Source: Deminuibacter soli
GTDB lineage: Bacteria > Bacteroidota > Bacteroidia > Chitinophagales > Chitinophagaceae
Reading direction: 5' to 3'
NCBI RefSeq assembly: GCF_003412455.1
Contig: NZ_QTJU01000002.1
Span: forward strand, 372,001 to 436,000
DNA length: 64,000 nt
Shown here: piece by piece, positions 56,756-64,000 of the stretch
How the letters are laid out: each line of letters starts with the position of its first letter
Position numbering within the stretch: the stretch's first letter is position 1
Notes under the pieces: model-generated
What the model was told of the DNA's origin: nothing
Database searches by the model: none
What the model saw: only the letters and a program-made list of their open reading frames with translations
Program-made: the position numbers and the translations under genes

Positions 56756-57967
56756 TTAAGCGACAGCTTTCTTCACCAGTTCTGCTGCTTCGCTGAGCTG
56801 GATGGCAGACTGTACTTTAAGACCGCTTTCGTCGATCAGTTTTTTTGCTTCTTCTGCGTTGGTGCCCTGCAAACGAACAATGATGGGGATATGGATATTG
56901 CCCAGTTTGTTGTATGCTTCAATAACACCGGCAGCAACACGGTCGCAACGAACAATACCGCCGAAGATATTGATGAGGATCGCTTTTACGTTAGGATCTT
57001 TCATGATGATGCGGAAACCTGCTTCAACAGTTTGTGCGTTGGCAGTACCACCCACGTCAAGGAAGTTGGCGGGCTCACCACCGCTCAGTTTAATCATGTC
57101 CATAGTGGCCATGGCCAAACCGGCGCCGTTTACCATACAACCTACGTTACCGTCGAGTTTAACGAAGTTGAGGTTATACTGGCCTGCTTCTACTTCTGTA
57201 GGATCTTCTTCGGTGATATCACGCATAGCTGCGATATCGGGGTGACGCATCAGGGCGTTGTCATCCAGGTTCATTTTACAATCAACCGCGATGATCTTTT
57301 CGTCGCTGGTTTTAAACAGCGGGTTAATTTCCAGCATGCTGGCGTCTACACCGAGGTATGCATTATAAAGGTTGGTTACAAACTTCACGGCGTTTTTGAA
57401 AGCTTCACCGCTCAGTCCCAGGTTGAACGCAATTTTGCGTGCCTGGAAAGGCTGTAAGCCACCACCGGGGTGTACCCACTCTTTAAAGATTTTTTCCGGC
57501 GTGTTGTGCGCTACTTCTTCAATATCCATACCGCCTTCAGTGCTGTACATGATCACGTTTTGACCAGTAGCACGATCCAGCAGGATAGACAGGTAGAATT
57601 CTTTTACAGGATTGGCGCCAGGGTAGTAAACATCCTGTGCAACGAGGATCTTGTTTACTTTTTTACCTGCTGCACCAGTCTGGATGGTTACAAGTGTACC
57701 ACCAAGAATGTTTTTAGCGATGGTTGTAATGTCTTCCACGCTTTTACCAACAGCCACACCGCGTTGTTCTGATCCCTCGATTTTTCCTTTACCACGTCCG
57801 CCGGCATGAATCTGCGCCTTAACAACTGCAAAGTTGTTATTGGTTTGCGTTTTAATCTGGCGATAAGCTTCTTCAGCTGCCATCACTGTGTCTACTGCAA
57901 TACCTTCCTGTACGGGTACATTGTATTTCTTCAGTAATTCCTTTGCCTGGTATTCATGCAAGTTCAT
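56756..57967 (-). CDS. sucC: Succinyl-CoA synthetase (ADP-forming) beta subunit
   Basis: 403 aa from ATG 57967 (MNLHEYQAKELLKKYNVPV, the canonical SucC opening). ATP-grasp motifs: VKAQIHAGGRGKGK, the phosphate loop and NPLF/DCKMNLDDNAL for Mg2+; C-terminal ligase domain FLDVGGTANAQTV and NIFGGIVRCD, the power helix. It couples succinyl-CoA hydrolysis to nucleoside triphosphate in the TCA cycle, with SucD (not in the window). Monocistronic here: sucD is neither before nor after, as is common in Bacteroidota. Confidence 0.96.
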   Translation of the reverse strand: MNLHEYQAKELLKKYNVPVQEGIAVDTVMAAEEAYRQIKTQTNNNFAVVKAQIHAGGRGKGKIEGSEQRGVAVGKSVEDITTIAKNILGGTLVTIQTGAAGKKVNKILVAQDVYYPGANPVKEFYLSILLDRATGQNVIMYSTEGGMDIEEVAHNTPEKIFKEWVHPGGGLQPFQARKIAFNLGLSGEAFKNAVKFVTNLYNAYLGVDASMLEINPLFKTSDEKIIAVDCKMNLDDNALMRHPDIAAMRDITEEDPTEVEAGQYNLNFVKLDGNVGCMVNGAGLAMATMDMIKLSGGEPANFLDVGGTANAQTVEAGFRIIMKDPNVKAILINIFGGIVRCDRVAAGVIEAYNKLGNIHIPIIVRLQGTNAEEAKKLIDESGLKVQSAIQLSEAAELVKKAVA

Positions 57968-58020
57968 ACGGCTAAAAATTTGATGGCGAAGATAGGGCAA
58001 AAAATACCTAACAGCCGTTG

Positions 58021-59934
58021 TTATTTTAAGATCATCACCCAGCCCGTTAATTTTTGTGTTTTGTTTTTCAAATCGATCACATAATAATAAGTACCAACGG
58101 GTAAGGGCTGCCCGTTATAGGTGCCGTTCCAGGGTTTGTTGTAGCCTTTGCTGTTATAAACAGCCTGCCCGTACCGGTTGAAAACGGTTAACACTGCTTC
58201 GGGATAAGTAGCCAGTTCCTGTATGCGCCAGTCATCGTTGATATTGTCTCCATTGGGCGAAAACGTATTGGGAATATGCACCTTTTTGTATACGCGCACA
58301 AACACCGCATCGTACGCGGTGCCGCAGCCTTCGTTGGAATGTACGGTAAGGGTATAACTGGTATCGGCGGCAGGGTGTACCACGGGCTGCAGCGACTGTG
58401 GGTTGTCTATGGCCACCAGGGGGTTCCATTGCCACGATACATTGGTGCCCCATACCTGTGCATGCAGGCTGGCGGTGTCGCCCTCGAACATCGTAATATC
58501 CTGCCCCACATCGGCAATGGGTTTCTGGTATACCTGTATGGTGGTACCGGCCGTATCGGTGCAATGCCCGTTGGTTACGCTGAGTATATAATGTTGCGTA
58601 CTGTCGGGCACTGCGCGCGGGTTGGCAATGGTGCTGGCCGAAAGCCCGTTTTTAGGTGTCCACAGAAAAGCACCTTTGCCACTGCCATGCAGCTGCACCG
58701 CCGTGCCCTGGCATACCGCCGTATCGCGGCCTGCAACTGCAACGGGCATTTCATCGATCAATACGTTTACCGAATCGTGCGCAGTGCAATGATTGCTGTC
58801 TGTCGTTGTTACCTTATACCAGCCGGCATTGGCCAGTTGCACACCGGTTATGCCAAGGGCGTTGCCGGTACCCGTAAAACCCGCGGGGCCCTGCCATACT
58901 TTTTCGCTGGTATTGATGGCGGTAAGCTGCAGGGTGTTGCCGGTACAGAGCGGACTATTACTGCCCGGCTGCGCTGCCGGTAAGGCGTGCACGGCAATAC
59001 TGTTTACATTGGATACCACCCTGCAGGCTGCGCGGCTGATGTTTACCGGCAATGCGGCAGAAAGGCGGTACCGGTAATCGCAGGCAGGCGAGGCGTGGGT
59101 AAACTGGGGCTGCAGCTGTGTACCGGTGGCCTGCGGCAGATCGGTCCATTCATTGGCGGCTGCATTAAACTGCTGCCATTGGTATACCAGGCTGCCATTG
59201 CTGCCGCTTACGCTGCTGTTGAGGGTAAAAGAGGTATCGCGCCCGTTGCAGAAGCCGGCATTGTTACCGCTGGTGCTGCCGTTAATGCTTATTTGCAGGG
59301 AGGCGCCGCATGGGCGGAAAGTAATATCATCCAGCGCAATATCGTTGCCCTGCCCGCCGGGGGCATTATCGGTCATACGCAGCACCACGTCGGGTGCATC
59401 GGGCTGGGTGGTGAAATAAAAGCCGTATTGCTTCCATTGGGGCCTGGTAAGCATGGGCAACTCGCCGGTATGGTACTGCTGCAGCACGGTACCGTCAGTA
59501 CGTTCAATGCTGAAGGTGATATTGGGGTGTATTTTATTGGTCACCTTCAGCAGGTTCATCATCCAGGCGGCAAATTCGTAGGTGGTATTGGCACAAAGTC
59601 CGCGAATGGTATCCAGGTAAAAATCACCCGGCTGCAGGCTGCCGTTGATCACCAGGAAATACCCGTTGGGATTACCGGTATGGTCGGAAGTAAGGGAATG
59701 CCAGGTATCCTTAAAACAGGTGGGAATGCTGTGGGTAAGGGTATACATACCGTCTTCCGGGCAGGGGGAGCCGGTATACTTGTAATAAATGGTGGCGGCA
59801 CGCAATGGTGCGCCGGGGCCTGTACCGGCCCCGAAGGTGGTGTTTACCACGGGATCGCCCAGGCTGCCCTGGCACAATTGCGCGGCGCCCCAAAGCGGCA
59901 CCAGCAGAAAAAATATGGCTACTATTGCTTTCAT
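58021..59934 (-). CDS. Secreted protein with T9SS type B (gliding motility-associated) C-terminal domain
   Basis: 637 aa with a signal peptide (MKAIVAIFFLLVPLWGAAQ). Residues about 20-210 look like a lectin/carbohydrate-binding-type beta domain (VINGSLQPGDFYLDTIRGLCANTTYEFAAWMMNL..DVVLRMTDNAPGGQGNDIALDDITF). Several Ig/PKD-like domains follow, the last with VGQDITMFEGDTASLHAQ. The end is a CHU_C/type B sorting domain: HIPNTFSPNGDNINDDWRI, LTVFNRYGQAVYNSKGY and WNGTYNGQPLPVGTYYYVID. It should be exported by the T9SS. Base composition is more GC-rich than the neighbours. Confidence 0.88.
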   Translation of the reverse strand: MKAIVAIFFLLVPLWGAAQLCQGSLGDPVVNTTFGAGTGPGAPLRAATIYYKYTGSPCPEDGMYTLTHSIPTCFKDTWHSLTSDHTGNPNGYFLVINGSLQPGDFYLDTIRGLCANTTYEFAAWMMNLLKVTNKIHPNITFSIERTDGTVLQQYHTGELPMLTRPQWKQYGFYFTTQPDAPDVVLRMTDNAPGGQGNDIALDDITFRPCGASLQISINGSTSGNNAGFCNGRDTSFTLNSSVSGSNGSLVYQWQQFNAAANEWTDLPQATGTQLQPQFTHASPACDYRYRLSAALPVNISRAACRVVSNVNSIAVHALPAAQPGSNSPLCTGNTLQLTAINTSEKVWQGPAGFTGTGNALGITGVQLANAGWYKVTTTDSNHCTAHDSVNVLIDEMPVAVAGRDTAVCQGTAVQLHGSGKGAFLWTPKNGLSASTIANPRAVPDSTQHYILSVTNGHCTDTAGTTIQVYQKPIADVGQDITMFEGDTASLHAQVWGTNVSWQWNPLVAIDNPQSLQPVVHPAADTSYTLTVHSNEGCGTAYDAVFVRVYKKVHIPNTFSPNGDNINDDWRIQELATYPEAVLTVFNRYGQAVYNSKGYNKPWNGTYNGQPLPVGTYYYVIDLKNKTQKLTGWVMILK

Positions 59935-60067
59935 GGTTAGCGGTCCTTGTTCGCCAGGTACTGAACCTGCGGCCGGGTTGTTTACATTGAAAAACTGAAA
60001 CGGATTGCGCCGGATATGGATTGGGGATGTTTCCTGAATTTGAGGTAAGCTGCTGGAATGGTTTGTT

Positions 60068-60075
60068 TATATTTG
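60068..60075 (+). promoter_or_regulatory. -7 element of the purine nucleoside phosphorylase gene
   Basis: TATATTTG, 18 nt before the ATG at 60094. Confidence 0.6.
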
Positions 60076-60093
60076 CGCCTTTATCAGCAAGCA

Positions 60094-60918
60094 ATGGCAA
60101 CACAACTTATTCAGCAATTACAGGAAACCGTAGCATTCATCAGGAGCCAATACAGCGCCAAAACTACCATAGGTATTGTACTTGGCAGTGGGTTAGGTAA
60201 CTTAATGAATGAAATGAATATTGAGAGGGAGATTGCATATAATGAAATTCCGCATTTCCCCGTTAGCACGGTAGAAGGGCACCATGGCAAGCTGCTGTTT
60301 GGCGAGCTTAGTGGCAGGAAAGTTGTTGTGATGTCGGGCCGCTTTCATTACTACGAAGGATACACACCTTTGCAGGTTTCTTTCCCCATTCGCGTGATGA
60401 AATTACTCGGTGTGGAAACCTTACTGTTATCCAATGCAGCAGGCGGTGTACATCCTTCCTTTAAAGTGGGTGACCTGATGCTGATCACAGATCATATCAG
60501 CTTTTTTACCGTAAATCCATTGCTGGGTAAAAATGAAGATGAACTCGGCACCCGCTTCCCTGATATGAGTGAACCGTATAACAAAGACCTGCTGGATAAA
60601 GCCAGGCAAATAGGGCAGCAGCTGGGCTATAACCTGAAAGAAGGCGTGTACACCGGTGTTACGGGCCCTACCTTTGAAACACGTGCCGAATATAAACTCA
60701 TTAAAGCGGTTGGCGGCGATGCAGTGGGCATGAGCACCGTGCAGGAAACCATTGTTGCCGTACATGCAGGTATAAAAGTATTTGCCATCAGCGTTATTAC
60801 CGACCTGGGCATACGCGAAGAAGAAAATGTAATTACACACGAAGAAGTGCTGGCAGCCGCTAAAGATGCTGAACCTAAATTAACACGCCTGTTCAGTGAA
60901 ATGGTAGCACAACTGTAA
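60094..60918 (+). CDS. Purine nucleoside phosphorylase
   Basis: 274 aa from ATG 60094 (MATQLIQQLQET); earlier frames cross the promoter. Family-2 (trimeric) PNP landmarks: GIVLGSGLGNL (phosphate-binding Ser), VEGHHGKLLFG (His), MSGRFHYYEGY, LLLSNAAGGVHPSF, GPTFETRAEY (Glu binding the purine), VGMSTVQETIVA and VITDLG. It phosphorolyses guanosine and inosine for base salvage. The symbol (punA/pnp) is left open because of naming conflicts. Confidence 0.94.
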   Translation: MATQLIQQLQETVAFIRSQYSAKTTIGIVLGSGLGNLMNEMNIEREIAYNEIPHFPVSTVEGHHGKLLFGELSGRKVVVMSGRFHYYEGYTPLQVSFPIRVMKLLGVETLLLSNAAGGVHPSFKVGDLMLITDHISFFTVNPLLGKNEDELGTRFPDMSEPYNKDLLDKARQIGQQLGYNLKEGVYTGVTGPTFETRAEYKLIKAVGGDAVGMSTVQETIVAVHAGIKVFAISVITDLGIREEENVITHEEVLAAAKDAEPKLTRLFSEMVAQL

Positions 60919-60984
60919 CGTGTTATTTACCATTTTCTTTACACCATTCGATTTACTTTGCATTTACCCAGTTTAAAAGCGTTC

Positions 60985-63063
60985 ATGAAACGACGACGTT
61001 ACCGATTGTTATCTTTTATTGCATGTGCCCTGCTCCTGCTGCTTGCCAATGCATACACGGCACATGCGCAATACCCCACTACCAACACCAGGCCGGGGTT
61101 AGATACCACGGTGAGCTACGATAGCCAGGGACGACCCATTCATAAAAGAACCAACAGCGGCAACGATTCACTGAAACACCGTGATCCGTTGGAAGATTCG
61201 ATTACCATTACCTATAAATTTTTCGATTCTACACGTATCCGCAAGCTCGATACTTCCATCAACGATTTTTCTACGCGTTATCCCGTAAGCCCGAAATATG
61301 TTGACCTGGGTAACCTGGGCACTGCCGCACAATCGTTACTGTTTAATCCCTGGCTGAAACCCGGCTTCGATGCCGGTTTTCATGCATTTGATCTTTACCG
61401 CTACAGTATCGAGGATACAAAGTTTTACCAAACCACGCGCCCCTTTACCGAGCTGGCCTACCTGCTGGGCAGCAGCTCTGAACAAATGGGTGGTATTACG
61501 CATACGCAAAACCGGTCGCCCAATTTCAATTTCGCCTTTAACTACCGGTTTGCATTGTCACCCGGCAAGTTCAGGAACCAGAATACCAGCTTCAACAATA
61601 TCCGTTTCAATACGGCCTATGTAAGTCCCAACAAGCGCTATTCTTCTTTCTTTATTTTTATCAATAACCGCGTGAATGCGGCAGACAATGGCGGCGTGCA
61701 GGCAGACAGCTCGCTGAATGCATTAACCGGCCAGCTCAACTCACCGTTCCAGGTGCCAACCAGGCTGGCCAACAATGCAGGCAAGGGTAGTCCCAACCCG
61801 TTCAATACCTCGTTTGCAACAGGCACCCATTTATCGGAAACGATACTGATGTACCGGCAGCAATATGATTTTGGACAGAAGGATTCTATTGTAACCGATT
61901 CCAGTGTTATCAAGTTGTTTTACCCGCGTTTCCGTTTCCAGCATACCATTAAATACAGCACACTCAGTTATAACTATACCGATGGCGATGTAATTGACAG
62001 CAATTACAGCAAGTATTTCAACATGCAGGCCATTACCGGTGACACCATCAGTTATAAAGACAAGTGGAACGACCTAACCAATGAGCTGGCCATTATTTCT
62101 TACCCGGAAAAAAACAACCTCAACCAGTTTTTAAAACTGGGCGCAGGTTACCAGGCCTTGCAGGGCAAGTTTGTGTATTACAATGGCGATACCACATTCG
62201 GCTTAACGCGCAACAATATTTACCTCAACGGAGAATACCGTAACCGTACACGCAACCAGAAATGGGACATCTTTGCCAGCGGCCAGTTTTTTGCATCAGG
62301 TGCCTATACCGGTGACTATGCGGCATTGATTAGCCTGAGAAGCCAGATCAGCAAAAAGCTGGGTTACCTCTCGCTTGGCTTTCAGAACGTGAACCGTTCC
62401 GTATCGTTTGTGTACGATAGCCGCTCTTCGTTCCCCTCATTGAGTGAAGGCAATTTTGGCAAAGAAAACATTACGCATATTTTCGCCAATGTAGATGTGA
62501 CTGCCTTGCAGATGAAGCTGAATGGTGATTACTATGCCATTACCAACCTGCCTTATTTCAGCGACTTCTTCAACGCCAAACAATACAGCAGCCTGTTTAA
62601 TGTGCTGCACGTAAGTGCCGAGAAAAAGTTTCCCTTAAGCAAATTCTGGAACCTGTACAGTGAAGTACACCTGCAACAGAAAACCGGTGCAGCGCCTGTA
62701 AACCTGCCTACTTTTTTTACTGCGGACAGGCTGGTGTTTGAAGGCAATTTCTTTAAGAATCTTTACCTCGCAATGGGCGTGGAAGTGCGTTATTATTCGC
62801 CCTATAAAATGGATAACTACTCGCCCTTTACCGGCCAGTTTTTTAACCAGGGCAGTTATACAACCAGCAACAGGCCCGATATTAACGGTTTCCTGCATTT
62901 CAGGATTAAAACCTTCCGCGGGTTTATCCGCCTGGAAAACCTGAACACTTTTAACATTGCCAATGGCAGTGCCGGCTTTGGCCGGTATAACTTTACATCT
63001 GAACACTATGCCGGCAGAACCTTATGGCTGCACACCGGTATATGGTGGAACTTCATCAACTAA
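60985..63063 (+). CDS. Putative porin (Porin_10 family)
   Basis: 692 aa from ATG 60985 (MKRRRYRLLSF) with a signal peptide (..LLLLLANAYTAHAQ). The mature part is beta-rich with alternating aromatic strands (FNFAFNYRFAL, YSSFFIFINNR, FNTSFATGTHLSETILMYRQQYDFG) and ends WWNFIN, with a terminal aromatic residue near the end as in outer-membrane barrels. The N-terminal DSITITYKFFDSTRIRKLDTSINDFSTRYP motif is typical of the Bacteroidota 'putative porin' family. Transported solutes are unknown. The thioredoxin-like gene follows within 20 bp, so they may be co-transcribed. Confidence 0.85.
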   Translation: MKRRRYRLLSFIACALLLLLANAYTAHAQYPTTNTRPGLDTTVSYDSQGRPIHKRTNSGNDSLKHRDPLEDSITITYKFFDSTRIRKLDTSINDFSTRYPVSPKYVDLGNLGTAAQSLLFNPWLKPGFDAGFHAFDLYRYSIEDTKFYQTTRPFTELAYLLGSSSEQMGGITHTQNRSPNFNFAFNYRFALSPGKFRNQNTSFNNIRFNTAYVSPNKRYSSFFIFINNRVNAADNGGVQADSSLNALTGQLNSPFQVPTRLANNAGKGSPNPFNTSFATGTHLSETILMYRQQYDFGQKDSIVTDSSVIKLFYPRFRFQHTIKYSTLSYNYTDGDVIDSNYSKYFNMQAITGDTISYKDKWNDLTNELAIISYPEKNNLNQFLKLGAGYQALQGKFVYYNGDTTFGLTRNNIYLNGEYRNRTRNQKWDIFASGQFFASGAYTGDYAALISLRSQISKKLGYLSLGFQNVNRSVSFVYDSRSSFPSLSEGNFGKENITHIFANVDVTALQMKLNGDYYAITNLPYFSDFFNAKQYSSLFNVLHVSAEKKFPLSKFWNLYSEVHLQQKTGAAPVNLPTFFTADRLVFEGNFFKNLYLAMGVEVRYYSPYKMDNYSPFTGQFFNQGSYTTSNRPDINGFLHFRIKTFRGFIRLENLNTFNIANGSAGFGRYNFTSEHYAGRTLWLHTGIWWNFIN

Positions 63064-63077
63064 AAATGCATTTTGCA

Positions 63078-63542
63078 ATGAAAACGATTTTGGCTTTTCT
63101 CCTGGCTTTAACCCTTGGTACTTCAGCAATGGCGCAAGGCGGCAACAAACAAATGCCCGAAATACAACTGCCCGATGCCAATGGCAATACGGTTAAACTT
63201 TCTTCCTTAAAAGGTAAAGTGGTGCTGGTTGATTTCTGGGCAAGCTGGTGTGGTCCGTGCAGGCAAAGCATGCCGCATTTAAAGAAGCTGTACAGTGAAT
63301 ACAAAAGCAAGGGCTTTGAAATATACGGCATCTCACTCGATGAAAGCGCTGCACCCTGGAAGCGTGCTGTGAAAGAAGACGGAACAAGCTGGATACATGT
63401 GCTGGATACACAGGGCCGCACTGCACAGCAATTTAATGTACAATATATTCCCACCTCTTACCTTATTGACAAAGAAGGAAAAGTAGTAGCAGTGAATGCA
63501 GATAAAGACCAGCTGGAGAAGCTGGTAAAGCAGCTGCTGTAA
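63078..63542 (+). CDS. TlpA-like periplasmic thioredoxin
   Basis: 154 aa from ATG 63078, giving a clean signal peptide (MKTILAFLLALTLGTSAMAQ); ATG 63066 adds four residues. The domain is of the TlpA/ResA/AhpC-TSA type: LPDANGNTVKLSSLKGKVVLVDFWASWCGPCRQSMP with the redox CGPC, GISLDES, and the cis-proline region IPTSYLIDKEGKV. It would act as thiol-disulphide reductant in the periplasm, for example in cytochrome maturation. It directly follows the porin gene. Confidence 0.92.
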   Translation: MKTILAFLLALTLGTSAMAQGGNKQMPEIQLPDANGNTVKLSSLKGKVVLVDFWASWCGPCRQSMPHLKKLYSEYKSKGFEIYGISLDESAAPWKRAVKEDGTSWIHVLDTQGRTAQQFNVQYIPTSYLIDKEGKVVAVNADKDQLEKLVKQLL

Positions 63543-63589
63543 CGCTTTATCATTTCTGTAACAGTACTGGATAAAATAAACATACGGTA

Positions 63590-63632
63590 AAAACGTTGCT
63601 CATAACTAATTATATGGCAGCGTTTTATTTTT
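63590..63632 (+). terminator. Terminator after the thioredoxin-like gene
   Basis: 10-bp stem AAAACGTTGC/GCAGCGTTTT (one G-U), then ATTTTT; its T tract overlaps the next gene's -7 element. Confidence 0.6.
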
Positions 63633-63633
63633 G
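63626..63633 (+). promoter_or_regulatory. -7 element of the beta-barrel protein gene
   Basis: TATTTTTG, 43 nt before the ATG at 63677, overlapping the preceding terminator. Confidence 0.5.
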
Positions 63634-63676
63634 CGTTTGGCATAACAATTGAAACCTTAACCCCAAAATCAACAAT

Positions 63677-64000
63677 ATGAAAAAGCTAGTTCTGTTATTT
63701 ATCGGTATGGCCGCATTTGCTTTTGCTTCGCACGCGCAGAGCTTGCACATCGGTGTAAAAGGCGGTGCCAACCTGGGTAAAATTGATGGCCAGTCTTTCA
63801 ACGACGGTTTTAAACTCGGTTACCAGTTGGGTGGCTTTGCTGAAATTGATTTCAGTAAATCACTGGGTATACAGCCTGAGGTATTATTCAGCCAGACAAA
63901 TACCAAAACAGCCAGCACCGCTTCTGATGTTACCAATGGCATTATCACCAACGACAACAAATCACTCAACTATTTAAGCATTCCTGTATTGCTGCGTATC
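63677..64000 (+). CDS. Outer-membrane beta-barrel protein (PorT/OMP_b-brl type), cut by the window edge
   Basis: 108 codons visible without a stop. Signal peptide MKKLVLLFIGMAAFAFASHAQ, then SLHIGVKGGANLGKIDGQ and FKLGYQLGGFAEIDFSKSLGIQPEVLFSQT, the typical first strands of the Bacteroidota 'porin family/outer membrane beta-barrel' proteins, and LNYLSIPVLLRI at the edge. Expected to be a small outer-membrane barrel of about 200 residues; specific role unknown. Confidence 0.85.
   Translation, partial: MKKLVLLFIGMAAFAFASHAQSLHIGVKGGANLGKIDGQSFNDGFKLGYQLGGFAEIDFSKSLGIQPEVLFSQTNTKTASTASDVTNGIITNDNKSLNYLSIPVLLRI

Noticed and set aside
58987-59940. A 317-codon plus-strand ORF, Gly-rich
   Set aside because: Shadow of the GC-rich T9SS type B cargo gene on the other strand.

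Overview
The window looks like chromosomal DNA of a Bacteroidota member, most likely Chitinophagaceae. Pointers are TAnnTTTG '-7' promoter elements, type IX secretion (T9SS) cargo with type A and type B C-terminal sorting domains, a SprE/PorW homologue, a DAHP synthase-chorismate mutase fusion, a Porin_10-type porin and an SsrA tag ending NTQYAMAA. Assignment is by eye; no database search was run.

Layout. 1-2.6 kb: a visibly AT-rich segment with a truncated GHKL-type ATPase gene and a frameshifted XRE regulator, ending at the 3' end of the tmRNA gene (2595-2988), so probably an ssrA-inserted island. 3-8.8 kb: membrane MutS-like ATPase, T9SS cargo, lipoprotein and a YdjM-like membrane protein. 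9.2-17 kb: rpoC standing alone without rpoB, a Skp/OmpH-like chaperone, an amino-acid permease and a heptose kinase. 17-25.5 kb (minus): aminotransferase, FAD monooxygenase, M48 protease, mutS, M28 peptidase. 25.6-34 kb: TrmH-like methyltransferase, UbiA-type prenyltransferase, ruvX, def, RluD-type pseudouridine synthase, lipB and others.

34-37 kb holds an ECF sigma factor, an anti-sigma-like protein fused through one membrane helix to a trypsin-like protease, and two tandem small lipoprotein genes. The sigma gene and both lipoprotein genes carry the same promoter-like motif (GGGTTAC-N15/16-GTATnAA), and the lipoproteins share a nearly identical 60-nt 3' region: a candidate envelope-stress regulon. 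37-47.3 kb is an aromatic amino acid cluster (pheA, aminotransferase, tyrA, DEAD-box helicase, DAHPS-CM, Y1 transposase, aroB, aroA, aroC), headed by a Phe/Tyr-rich leader peptide with mutually exclusive terminator and antiterminator stems.

47-64 kb: cell-wall genes (VanX-like, RlpA, PBP1A), SprE/PorW, bactofilin with AtpZ/AtpI-like proteins but no atpB, SprT-like protein, sucC, a gliding-type secreted protein, purine nucleoside phosphorylase, a porin, a thioredoxin and a beta-barrel protein cut by the right edge. No rRNA, tRNA or CRISPR array was seen.
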